Positions 1 to 5,848 of a stretch of DNA of 7,936 nucleotides are shown piece by piece. The stretch spans positions 1-7,936 of the forward strand of contig JAIELO010000179.1 in NCBI GenBank assembly GCA_019752915.1. Reading direction: 5' to 3'. The notes beneath the pieces were generated by a model, which worked only from the letters and a program-made list of their open reading frames with translations, was not told where the DNA came from and did not search any database. Source of the DNA: Burkholderiaceae bacterium. GTDB taxonomy: Bacteria; Pseudomonadota; Gammaproteobacteria; Burkholderiales; Burkholderiaceae_D. How positions within the stretch are numbered: position 1 is the first letter of the stretch; the number at the start of each line of letters is the position of its first letter. Made by a program: the position numbers and the translations under genes.

Positions 1-56
1 CCCACCAGTACCAGTACCGACGAAATTAGCACACCCGACTTATTGAATAATTCCAT
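1..56 (-). CDS. N-terminus of a probable membrane-anchored protein (partial)
   Basis: An ATG at 56-54 opens a frame that runs without a stop to the window edge and encodes MELFNKSGVLISSVLVLVG. After a short polar start, residues 8-19 are almost all small or hydrophobic, as in a signal peptide or signal-anchor helix, so the product is probably exported or held in the inner membrane. Two things make the start credible: a GGAG Shine-Dalgarno at 64-61 with 4 nt spacing, and a strong sigma-70 promoter at 113-140 that gives a leader of about 50 nt. Only 18 full codons are visible, so the family cannot be named. Sensor kinases, chemoreceptors and lipoprotein-like proteins can all begin this way. Confidence 0.6.
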   Translation of the reverse strand, partial: MELFNKSGVLISSVLVLV

Positions 57-112
57 AAAGCTCCAACCTGTGATTAACGCTGGGAACGTAAGTAGCCACG
101 ACGCACTGCACC

Positions 113-140
113 ATTATACTTGCGCTGAGGCAAATTGCAA
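113..140 (-). promoter_or_regulatory. Sigma-70 promoter of the left-edge gene
   Basis: On the minus strand a perfect TATAAT -10 box (118-113) lies 16 nt downstream of TTGCAA (140-135), a 4/6 match to the -35 consensus. Transcription would start near position 106 and give a leader of about 50 nt before the ATG at 56. Confidence 0.65.
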
Positions 141-150
141 ATAACGCAAG
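119..150. repeat. Dyad over the -35 region, operator-like
   Basis: CTTGCG (119-124) and CGCAAG (145-150) are perfect inverted arms separated by 20 nt. They are centred at 134.5, on top of a smaller palindrome GCAAATTGC (130-138). The dyad runs from the edge of the -10 box to upstream of the -35 box, so a protein bound here would contact or block RNA polymerase. The binding factor is unknown. Confidence 0.35.
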
Positions 151-199
151 CCCCTGATCAGCATTGCATAACAGGCCAAGCTGCTCCCACAGAACGATC

Positions 200-218
200 G
201 CCCCTGCTACAGAGGGGC
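200..218. repeat. Short GC-rich hairpin
   Basis: GCCCCT (200-205) and AGGGGC (213-218) form a perfect 6-bp stem around a 7-nt loop. CTGCT (181-185) and AGCAG (231-235) could pair outside it. No T-run follows on either strand, so this is not a typical intrinsic terminator. It may be incidental. Confidence 0.25.
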
Positions 219-286
219 AGCGGATCAGTCAGCAGCCATGGTAGCACGAACAAAATGCTGGTCCTGTTGATACTGCTTTAACCAGA

Positions 287-330
287 GTAACAATTGTAAC
301 GATACGTTAACAGGGAAAGTAACAGGGAAA
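287..330. repeat. GTAAC-word cluster with tandem 11-bp repeat
   Basis: TAACAGGGAAA occurs twice in tandem, at 308-318 and 320-330, with a 12-nt period. Just before it are GTAAC at 287-291 and 296-300, and a small palindrome TAACGATACGTTA (297-309). The words are 9-13 nt apart, close to one helical turn, so a multi-site protein-binding region is possible. It lies downstream of the Hpt gene and upstream of the left-edge promoter. Confidence 0.35.
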
Positions 331-360
331 AATACCCCCGCTGCGGACAATTTATCCGCA
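331..360 (-). terminator. Possible terminator of the Anbu operon
   Basis: About 50 nt past the Hpt stop codon, TGCGGA and TCCGCA (342-347 and 355-360) form a perfect 6-bp stem with a 7-nt AT-rich loop. Reading on the minus strand, a T-rich run (TATTTTT) follows, but only after about 7 nt of G-rich sequence. That spacing is poor for an intrinsic terminator, so the call is tentative. Confidence 0.35.
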
Positions 361-408
361 CTGCAGCACGCAAAGACCAACAGGTTTTTGTGAACTAAAG
401 GGCAACAA

Positions 409-786
409 TCAAGGCGAGGGTTCGGGCGCGTTCTGGCGTAACCACTGTTGCGCCGCATGCAGCACCAGCCGGTACTCGGATTCGACGGACGCAAACAGTG
501 ACGGGATCAGTTCAGGGTGGGGGGCAAGTAGCGCCTGTTCGAGCGGTATGCAGGCAGCTACCAAGCGATTCGCCCCGAGCGTGCCTATCGCGCCGCGCAA
601 AGTGTGCAGCGCCTTGGCCGCTTGGTTCAGACGCCCTTCACGGATCGCGAGGCCAGCGTCGAGCAAGGGCGCCATACCGGGGGCAAAAGCATCACGCACG
701 ATCTGCCCGACCAGCGCGCACGCTTTCTCATCATCCCCCATGTATTTGATCAGGGTATCGACTGAAAAAATACTTACTTCCGCCAT
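409..786 (-). CDS. Hpt (histidine phosphotransfer) domain protein
   Basis: This small (125 aa) all-helical protein carries the Hpt signature around ALHTLRGAIGTLGANRL. Its histidine, residue 61 from this start, matches the phospho-accepting His of the H-x-L-[KR]-G-x-x-x-x-x-G motif. Hpt proteins pass a phosphoryl group between receiver domains in multistep phosphorelays, in the cytoplasm. I chose the ATG at 786 over the in-frame ATG at 834. It has a GGAG at 796-793 with 6 nt spacing, and the protein then begins with the usual Hpt opening (a short lead into D-x-L-x-x-x-x-G-D-D). The ATG at 834 lacks a clear ribosome site and would add 16 unconserved residues. The gene lies 64 nt behind the Anbu stop with no terminator between, so it is probably the last gene of the operon. 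No kinase or receiver gene is in the window, so its partners must lie elsewhere. Confidence 0.85.
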   Translation of the reverse strand: MAEVSIFSVDTLIKYMGDDEKACALVGQIVRDAFAPGMAPLLDAGLAIREGRLNQAAKALHTLRGAIGTLGANRLVAACIPLEQALLAPHPELIPSLFASVESEYRLVLHAAQQWLRQNAPEPSP

Positions 787-850
787 GCAATGCTCCAGAA
801 CAGGTTTCCATGAACGCTCATCATAGCCGTTCATCTGCCAGAGTGCCGGA

Positions 851-1726
851 CTATTGCTGTCCGTCGTGGAACTGCTGAGTCAGCGTCTGCAGGGGGTGAT
901 GATTGCCGACTGGCAGGGCCAGACTGCTCGGCGGGGCAACCCGTACCGGCTGGCTGCCGGTTCCTGCTGCATGCAGGACATGCGCAGTACTCTCCGGCGC
1001 GGCATCCCAGACCGGGTTTTCCAGCCCTTCGAAGACAGTTTTAAGCTGGTGGCCCCAGGTATTACGGATCATCTGGAAATACTGATTGCGCTCGTCGATG
1101 GTCACAAAGTGGGTGACTGCCAGCGACGCTGTTTCGTAGACCAGCAAATCGAGCGGCAGGCCTACCGAGACATTCGAGCGCAGCGTCGAATCCATGGAGA
1201 TCAGCGCGCATTTAGCGGCGTCATCCAGACTGGTGCCTGGCGCGACCACGCGATCGATGATCGGCTTGCCGTATTTGGCTTCACCGATCTGGAAATAGGT
1301 ATTTTCATCATGCGCTTCGATAAAATTACCGGCCGAGTAGATCTGGAACAGACGGCAACGTTCGCTGCCAATCTGCCCGCCGAAAATAATGCTGACATTG
1401 AAATCGATGCCGAAATCGGCCAGCGCCTTGGCGTCACGCGCATGCACCTGACGCACCGCTTCGCCCACAATCCGCGCCGCATCGTGCATATTGCTGACAT
1501 TCCACAGACTGCGGCCTTCTTCATCGTGGCTTTCCGCAACCAGTTGGCGAATCGACTGGGAAATTGACAAATTCCCGGCGGTCATCATGACCATCATCCG
1601 CTCACCGGGAACTTCGAACACACTCATCTTGCGGAAGGTACCCACCTGATCGACGCCCGCATTGGTACGCGAATCAGAAAGAAAAACCAGCCCGGCGTTC
1701 AGGCGCATGCCCACACAATAAGTCAT
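851..1726 (-). CDS. anbu: Anbu-type proteasome homologue (predicted Ntn hydrolase)
   Basis: This is a 291-aa member of the bacterial Anbu family, relatives of the 20S proteasome beta subunit and HslV. The ATG at 1726 gives MTYCVGMRL, so removal of Met exposes Thr1 as the N-terminal nucleophile. Counting from it, Asp17 (in LSDSRTNAG) and Lys32 (in GTFRKM) sit where the proteasome catalytic Asp17 and Lys33 are expected. The later SMDSTLRSNVSVG segment matches the conserved Ser/Asp region. A longer start at 1735 would use TTG and bury the threonine behind four residues. The ribosome site is weak, so translation may be coupled to the transglutaminase gene ending 42 nt upstream. Family structures form open spirals rather than closed barrels, and no physiological substrate is established. 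The last 50 or so residues (after LKTVFEGLENPVWDA) are rich in Pro, Ala, Gly, Gln and His and look disordered, an extension beyond the core. Confidence 0.93.
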   Translation of the reverse strand: MTYCVGMRLNAGLVFLSDSRTNAGVDQVGTFRKMSVFEVPGERMMVMMTAGNLSISQSIRQLVAESHDEEGRSLWNVSNMHDAARIVGEAVRQVHARDAKALADFGIDFNVSIIFGGQIGSERCRLFQIYSAGNFIEAHDENTYFQIGEAKYGKPIIDRVVAPGTSLDDAAKCALISMDSTLRSNVSVGLPLDLLVYETASLAVTHFVTIDERNQYFQMIRNTWGHQLKTVFEGLENPVWDAAPESTAHVLHAAGTGSQPVRVAPPSSLALPVGNHHPLQTLTQQFHDGQQ

Positions 1727-1768
1727 ACTCGGCAACCATTCGTCAAAAGAGCCTGCATTTTACACCGC

Positions 1769-2572
1769 CTACTGCGGCACAATCTGAACCTGCACCAGCA
1801 TCGATTCCGTGCCACCGCCACGCCGCACACCGCGTATCGGCGCCGCACCATCGTAGTCACGCCCGATCGCCAGACGGCAATAAGCATCCGTCATCAGGCG
1901 GGCATGGGTGACATCGAAGCTGACCCAGCCCGAATAATCGCCGTCTTCTACCCAGCCATCCACCCAGGCGTGGCTGGCAGCGTGGCCGCTGTTCTCCGGA
2001 TCGATATAGCCGGACACATAGCGGGCAGGGATGCCGGCTGCCAGACAGCAGGCGATAAAGATATGCGCGTGATCCTGACACACGCCTTGCCCTAGCCGTA
2101 CCGCCTCGGTGGCAGTGCTCTCTACGCCGGTCGCGCCAGTCTGGTAACGCACCCCGTACAGAATCCGCTCGCACAGTTGCAGCAGCTTGCTGCTGGTGGC
2201 GCTGCCGTTGCCGAGGCAGACGCCAGCCAGCGCCTGTATCTCCGGTCCGGCCGCGGTGAAGCGGGTCGGTACGGTAAACACCAGCGGCGACAGGCTCTCG
2301 GTCGTGCTGATGCGACCGCGCTTAGGCAGCCGGGTTTCCACCACACCACCGGCCACAATGGTCAGTTGCGAGTGCGGCGTATCGAGCGTCATCATGTGCG
2401 ACAGATTGCCAAAAGCATCCGTGTACGCATGCAGTTCGCCGGGCGCGCTTAAGTCCCAGGACAGCACCCTTTGCTGCGGATCACTGCGCGGCGTCAGGTG
2501 TAGCTGCTGGATGGTATGCGCCAGAGGCGCACTATAGGAATAGACCGTTTCGTGCCGGATGGTCAGATGCAT
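1769..2572 (-). CDS. Transglutaminase-like cysteine peptidase of the Anbu operon
   Basis: This 267-aa cytoplasmic protein (no signal peptide) begins with the N-terminal beta domain common to bacterial transglutaminase-like proteins (about 1-100: MHLTIRHETVYSYSAPLAHT). The catalytic papain-like domain follows. Its triad is visible: Cys165 in GQGVCQDHAH, His201 in ASHAWVDGW and Asp220 in WVSFDVTH. Family members cleave or transfer amide bonds. In this operon type the protein is predicted to trim or remove a peptide modification made by the ATP-grasp enzyme; this is inference from gene context. It starts 13 nt after the alpha-E stop, with a moderate GGGGA ribosome site 6 nt before the ATG, so the genes are clearly co-transcribed. 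Eukaryotic-type protein crosslinking is a less likely role. Confidence 0.92.
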   Translation of the reverse strand: MHLTIRHETVYSYSAPLAHTIQQLHLTPRSDPQQRVLSWDLSAPGELHAYTDAFGNLSHMMTLDTPHSQLTIVAGGVVETRLPKRGRISTTESLSPLVFTVPTRFTAAGPEIQALAGVCLGNGSATSSKLLQLCERILYGVRYQTGATGVESTATEAVRLGQGVCQDHAHIFIACCLAAGIPARYVSGYIDPENSGHAASHAWVDGWVEDGDYSGWVSFDVTHARLMTDAYCRLAIGRDYDGAAPIRGVRRGGGTESMLVQVQIVPQ

Positions 2573-2585
2573 GCGGAGTCCCCGT

Positions 2586-3536
2586 TCAGGCAGCCAGTGG
2601 CACGAGGAAGTCGCGACTGATGCGGTTACCCAGCTGATTAATGTCAGCGAGGAAGGTGGTCAGGGTGTCGTGCAGGCCTTCGGCCAGCAGATCCTCGATT
2701 TTGCCGAACTGCAGCTGTGCATGCAGTTTACCGGCGTAACGTTCCGTATCGGCCGACACCTCATTATGCACCGCCCGCAAGTTCTGCAGCACCTCGTCCA
2801 TGCAAGCGAGCAAGGAACGCGGCATATCGCCGCGCAGCATCAGCAATTCGGCAATACGCGCCGGCGTAATCACATCGCGATACACCTTGCGGTAGATCTC
2901 GAAGCCGGAGACGGAACGTAGCAGAGCGCCCCAGTAATAGAAATCGCGCTGGGTCATGGTTTCTGCCGCCGGCTCGCTGCCGCCGCTGTGGAACTTCACA
3001 TCGAGAATGCGCGCCGTGTTATCGGCCCGTTCAAGGAAAGTTCCCAGACGGATAAAGTGCACGGCCTCATCGCGCAGCATGGTACCGACCGTGACGCCAC
3101 GCGACAGGTGGGAGCGGTATTTGACCCATTCGAAGAACTTGCTGGGATCGGTATCGAGCAGATCGCTCTTCAGATGCTGCTGCATGTCCAGCCAGGTCTG
3201 ATTCTGGATCTCCCACACTTCCGTGGTCAGCGTGCCACGCACGGCGCGGGCATTTTCGCGCGCTTCCGTCAGGCAGGCCGCAATCGAGGAGGGATTGGCC
3301 GGATCGCGCACCATGAAATCGATCACGGCACGCCCCTCGAGGCTGCGGTACTTTTCGTCAAAGCGCTGCTGCAATTCAGAAATACCCAGCATGGCACGCC
3401 AGCCTTGCGCATTCTCGGCATCGGACTGGGGCAGCATCGACGTTTGCACATTCACATCCAGCATGCGGGCAGTATTTTCGGCACGCTCGGTATAGCGGGC
3501 CATCCAGAACAAATGATCGGCGGTACGACTTAACAT
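2586..3536 (-). CDS. Alpha-E domain protein
   Basis: This 316-aa all-helical protein belongs to the alpha-E family, recognisable from its opening MLSRTADHLFWMARYTERAE. The motif ERAENTARMLDV (17-28) recurs as ERADNTARILDV (169-180), identical at 10 of 12 positions, which points to an internal duplication with two equivalent helical halves. A weaker echo (ARENARAV) lies near 92-99. No catalytic site is known. The family almost always sits next to a circularly permuted ATP-grasp gene, sometimes fused to it, so it is thought to be that enzyme's partner or scaffold. The start is secure: AGGAG lies 5 nt before the ATG and overlaps the stop codon of the ATP-grasp gene, suggesting translational coupling and matched amounts of the two proteins. 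Confidence 0.93.
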   Translation of the reverse strand: MLSRTADHLFWMARYTERAENTARMLDVNVQTSMLPQSDAENAQGWRAMLGISELQQRFDEKYRSLEGRAVIDFMVRDPANPSSIAACLTEARENARAVRGTLTTEVWEIQNQTWLDMQQHLKSDLLDTDPSKFFEWVKYRSHLSRGVTVGTMLRDEAVHFIRLGTFLERADNTARILDVKFHSGGSEPAAETMTQRDFYYWGALLRSVSGFEIYRKVYRDVITPARIAELLMLRGDMPRSLLACMDEVLQNLRAVHNEVSADTERYAGKLHAQLQFGKIEDLLAEGLHDTLTTFLADINQLGNRISRDFLVPLAA

Positions 3537-3548
3537 GATTTCTCCTTA
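3537..3548 (-). promoter_or_regulatory. Ribosome site overlapping the upstream stop codon
   Basis: The TAA stop of the ATP-grasp gene (3548-3546) shares its last A with the AGGAG (3546-3542) of the alpha-E gene, followed by 5 nt and the ATG at 3536. A ribosome finishing the first gene is placed to start the second. Confidence 0.8.
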
Positions 3549-4976
3549 GCGTTCCAGTACCCAGGTGTCTTTGGTGCCGCCGCCCTGCGACGAATTCACC
3601 ACCAGCGAGCCTTCCTGCAGAGCCACCCGCGTCAAGCCGCCGGGCACCATGGAAATCGTTTTGCCAGACAGCACGAAGGGACGTAAATCGATGTGGCGCG
3701 GCGCGATGCCGCTCTCGACATAGGTCGGACAGGCCGACAGCGCCAGCGTCGGCTGGGCGATATAGCCGTCCGGACGGGCCAGCAGACGCTGGCGGAAGTC
3801 CTCGATCTGCGCCTTGCTCGAAGCAGGGCCCACCAGCATGCCGTAGCCGCCCGCACCATGCACTTCCTTGACCACCAGCTCCGGCAAGTGGGCGAGGGTA
3901 TAGGCCAGATCTTCCGGCTTGCGGCACTGATAGGTCGGCACATTATTCAGGATCGGTTCTTCGCTCAGATAGAACTTGATCATGTCCGGCACATACGGAT
4001 AAATGGATTTATCGTCAGCCACGCCAGTACCGATGGCATTGGCCAGCGTCACACGGCCAGCGCGATACACCGACAGCAGCCCCGGCACACCGAGCGAGGA
4101 GTCGGCACGGAACGCCAGCGGGTCGAGGAAATCGTCATCGAGACGGCGATAGATCACGTCAACCCGCTTGCGGCCCCGCGTGGTGCGCATATACACCGTG
4201 TTGTCGCTGACGAACAGGTCTTTGCCTTCTACCAGTTCCACCCCCATCTGCTGGGCCAGGAAAGCGTGTTCGAAATAGGCCGAGTTATACATGCCCGGCG
4301 TCATCACCACCACGGTCGGGTCGTTGATGCCCATCGGCGCGACCGAGCGCAGATTGTCCAGCAACAGATCAGGATAGTGATCAACGGGCGCAATCCGGTT
4401 GCGGGCAAACAGTTCCGGGAACAGCCGCATCATCATCTTGCGGTCTTCCAGCATGTAGGAAACACCGGACGGCACCCGCAAATTATCTTCGAGGACGTAG
4501 AATTCGCCTTCACCGGCGCGCACAATATCGACCCCGGCGATGTGAGCGTAAATGTCGGAGACCACGTCGACGCCCTGCATTTCCGGCCGGTACTGGGCGT
4601 TCTTGTAGATCTGTTCGGCCGGAATCAGACCGGCGCGGATGATGTTCTGATCATGATAGATATCGTGAATGAACATATTGAGCGCTTTGACGCGCTGTAC
4701 CAGTCCCGCCTGCAATTGCTTCCATTCATGTGCAGGAATGATGCGGGGAATGGTGTCGAAGGGAATCAAGCGCTCCGTACCGGCATCGTCGCCATACACC
4801 GCGAAGGTGATGCCGACCCGGCGGAAGGTCAGGTCCGCCTCGGCCCGTTTCCGTTCTATGGTTTCATGCGACTGGCGCTGTAACCAGCCACAGAACTCGC
4901 GATAATGCTCCCGAACCTCAGCGCTTGCGTGATGCGCCAGACCATCGGCGGTCATTTCATTGAAGAATTTTGCCAT
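3546..4976 (-). CDS. Circularly permuted type 2 ATP-grasp enzyme (predicted amidoligase)
   Basis: This 476-aa soluble protein belongs to the circularly permuted ATP-grasp family, predicted to join an amine to a carboxylate through an acyl-phosphate at the cost of ATP. The permuted order is visible: the acidic metal-binding segment EGEFYVLEDNLRVPSG (Glu163, Asp164, Asn165) comes early. The nucleotide-binding segment VVKEVHGAGGYGMLVG (368-383) comes late, followed by YIAQPTLALS (405-414), RHIDLRPFVLSG (427-438) and the Gly-rich NSSQGGGTKD (461-470). The substrate is not established. From operon context it probably builds a peptide or peptide-like conjugate later handled by the transglutaminase-like peptidase and Anbu. 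It is the first gene of the operon. Translation starts at the ATG at 4976, with a fair GGGATGG about 6 nt before it. Upstream are a sigma-54-like promoter and a terminator that isolates it from the PRC-barrel gene. It is full length with no missing motif. Confidence 0.94.
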   Translation of the reverse strand: MAKFFNEMTADGLAHHASAEVREHYREFCGWLQRQSHETIERKRAEADLTFRRVGITFAVYGDDAGTERLIPFDTIPRIIPAHEWKQLQAGLVQRVKALNMFIHDIYHDQNIIRAGLIPAEQIYKNAQYRPEMQGVDVVSDIYAHIAGVDIVRAGEGEFYVLEDNLRVPSGVSYMLEDRKMMMRLFPELFARNRIAPVDHYPDLLLDNLRSVAPMGINDPTVVVMTPGMYNSAYFEHAFLAQQMGVELVEGKDLFVSDNTVYMRTTRGRKRVDVIYRRLDDDFLDPLAFRADSSLGVPGLLSVYRAGRVTLANAIGTGVADDKSIYPYVPDMIKFYLSEEPILNNVPTYQCRKPEDLAYTLAHLPELVVKEVHGAGGYGMLVGPASSKAQIEDFRQRLLARPDGYIAQPTLALSACPTYVESGIAPRHIDLRPFVLSGKTISMVPGGLTRVALQEGSLVVNSSQGGGTKDTWVLER

Positions 4977-5010
4977 ATCGAACCATCCCAGATGAGTACG
5001 CTATCTTCAT

Positions 5011-5027
5011 ATCAAGAAGCGTGCCAA
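5011..5027 (-). promoter_or_regulatory. Sigma-54-like -24/-12 promoter of the Anbu operon
   Basis: On the minus strand TTGGCACG (5027-5020), CTTC and TTGAT (5015-5011) match the sigma-54 consensus YTGGCACG-N4-TTGCW at all but one place: the -12 base is A rather than C. The GG and GA dinucleotides keep the required 10-nt gap. Transcription would start near 5000 and give a 24-nt leader that just contains the ribosome site. I found no comparably good sigma-70 promoter between 4977 and 5134. The non-consensus -12 base is the main doubt. Confidence 0.5.
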
Positions 5028-5034
5028 TAGGAAT

Positions 5035-5049
5035 GCCCGATTTTGGTGC
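5035..5049. promoter_or_regulatory. NtrC-like binding site
   Basis: GCCCGATTTTGGTGC matches the enteric NtrC consensus GCACCA-N3-TGGTGC at 10 of 12 defined positions, with an AT-rich centre. It is centred about 42 nt upstream of the predicted start. That is close, although the E. coli glnA promoter also has weak sites this near. A further half-site, GGTGCA, lies at 5059-5064. NtrC is the expected sigma-54 activator for nitrogen control, but the assignment is inferred. Confidence 0.35.
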
Positions 5050-5134
5050 GAAGCAAACGGTGCACACCGGGGCGCGGATGCGCCCGGATGGCGCGAGGGC
5101 GATCATCGCCGCACCGCGCCACAAGCCGACATGC

Positions 5135-5177
5135 AAAAAGGCCGGCGACGCGGGATTAACCCGTGCCACCGGCCCTT
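5135..5177 (-). terminator. Intrinsic terminator after the PRC-barrel gene
   Basis: Two arms, 5140-5154 and 5160-5174, form a 15-position stem with only two mismatches and one G-T wobble around a 5-nt loop (ATTAA). GGCCGG pairs with CCGGCC at the base and CGGG with CCCG at the tip. On the minus strand a TTTTT run (5139-5135) follows directly. No T-run follows on the plus strand, so it acts leftwards. It ends the transcript of the PRC-barrel gene about 105 nt past that stop codon and shields the Anbu operon from read-through. The 5178-5279 stretch looks like untranslated 3' sequence. Confidence 0.85.
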
Positions 5178-5279
5178 GCTGACGCATTACTGACAGGGCG
5201 CACAGGCACAAGCTTCATGCCGTGGCGCGCTGCTGCCTCATCTTGGTGCAGTTAGGGAGCGATGCCTCGCCGATCCGTG

Positions 5280-5801
5280 TTACGGCATGCCGCCACGCCC
5301 GGCGCCCGGTTCCACGTTACCGCTGTAGCCGGGGTCGCTCTGCAGACTGCTGCTGCCACTTCCCATCACGCTACCGCTAGCGGTACGGCTACCACTGACA
5401 TTCTGCTGGGTTTGATAGAAATCATGAATCTGGGTGCTGAATTCGGCGCTGGCCATGTCAGGCCAGTGATCCTTGTCGAAGCCGGGCGCCGTTTTCAAAT
5501 GTTCTTTAGACACGTCGAGCAGGAAACGCTGGTTAGCCGTATCGAGTTGCAGCGCCTGCCATGGCACGGCAAACAGTTTATCGCCCATGCCTAGCCAGCC
5601 GCCGAAGGACAGCACGGCGTAAGCCGCTTGCCCCTGACGGATGTCGAGCATGATTTCCTTGATATCGCCGAGGTCTTCGTCCTGATGGTTGTAGACGTCT
5701 TCGCCGATCAGCGTATCAGCGCCCATCAGGCGCGGACCGGGGCCGCTGTCGTCTGCATTATCGTTGTAGATGCCATAGGTGTCGCGGTCTAGATAACTCA
5801 T
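5280..5801 (-). CDS. PRC-barrel domain protein
   Basis: This 173-aa protein has one PRC-barrel beta domain at about 25-100. Marks are GADTLIGEDVYNHQDEDLGDIKE, shown here as GADTLIGEDVYN then the DLGDIKEIMLDI strand, and the characteristic GGWLGMGDKLFAVPW (67-81). PRC barrels occur in ribosome-maturation and photosynthetic proteins, but stand-alone forms like this are common in proteobacteria, often stress-linked, and have no defined reaction. The C-terminal 35-40 residues are Ser/Gly-rich and probably disordered. There is no signal peptide. I chose the ATG at 5801 because GGAG lies 6 nt before it (5811-5808). A longer frame from a GTG at 5867 would add 22 residues unlike the family and would have to read through the repeat-rich leader. 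The gene is transcribed alone or after the serine hydrolase, which ends 133 nt upstream, and stops at the terminator at 5135-5177. Confidence 0.88.
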   Translation of the reverse strand: MSYLDRDTYGIYNDNADDSGPGPRLMGADTLIGEDVYNHQDEDLGDIKEIMLDIRQGQAAYAVLSFGGWLGMGDKLFAVPWQALQLDTANQRFLLDVSKEHLKTAPGFDKDHWPDMASAEFSTQIHDFYQTQQNVSGSRTASGSVMGSGSSSLQSDPGYSGNVEPGAGRGGMP

Positions 5802-5823
5802 GATAGTCTCCGATGGTTGGACC

Positions 5824-5848
5824 ATTCCGGGCGGAATCGCACCGGAAT
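5824..5848. repeat. ATTCCG repeats in the PRC-barrel leader
   Basis: ATTCCG (5824-5829) faces CGGAAT (5832-5837), and a second CGGAAT occurs at 5843-5848, exactly 11 nt after the first. The first arm can pair with either copy; with the second the match extends to 7 bp (ATTCCGG with CCGGAAT). The repeats lie 12 nt upstream of the ribosome site, so an operator or a leader hairpin is possible. Confidence 0.4.

Larger units (their letters stand above)
57..408. other. Intergenic region between the Hpt gene and the left-edge gene
   Basis: I see no convincing gene in this 352-nt stretch. It is visibly more AT-rich than its coding flanks. It holds the promoter and leader of the left-edge gene (57-140), a dyad over that promoter (119-150), a hairpin (200-218), a cluster of GTAAC-like words ending in a tandem 11-bp repeat (287-330) and a hairpin that may terminate the operon to the right (342-360). 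A frame reading leftwards through 225-494 has no recognisable motif and overlaps the Hpt gene, so I treat it as spurious. Confidence 0.6.

Noticed and set aside
200..218. GCCCCT/AGGGGC hairpin as a terminator
   Set aside because: No T-run follows on either strand and the stem is only 6 bp. It is kept only as a low-confidence repeat.
787..834. Longer start (ATG at 834) for the Hpt protein
   Set aside because: It has no clear ribosome site, and the extra 16 residues precede the normal Hpt opening. The ATG at 786 has GGAG at ideal spacing. The longer form cannot be fully excluded.
854..1567. Plus-strand open frame of 237 codons opposite Anbu
   Set aside because: It has no motif or convincing ribosome site and lies wholly inside a well-supported gene on the other strand.
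3693..4883. Plus-strand open frame of 396 codons opposite the ATP-grasp gene
   Set aside because: It is a mirror of the codon bias of the real gene. The product is rich in His, Arg and Gln with no known motif, whereas the minus strand encodes a full family match with all active-site segments.
409..4976. Classical bacterial (Pup) proteasome or HslUV system
   Set aside because: There is no alpha subunit, AAA+ unfoldase, Pup or Pup ligase gene nearby, and the neighbours are those of the Anbu operon.
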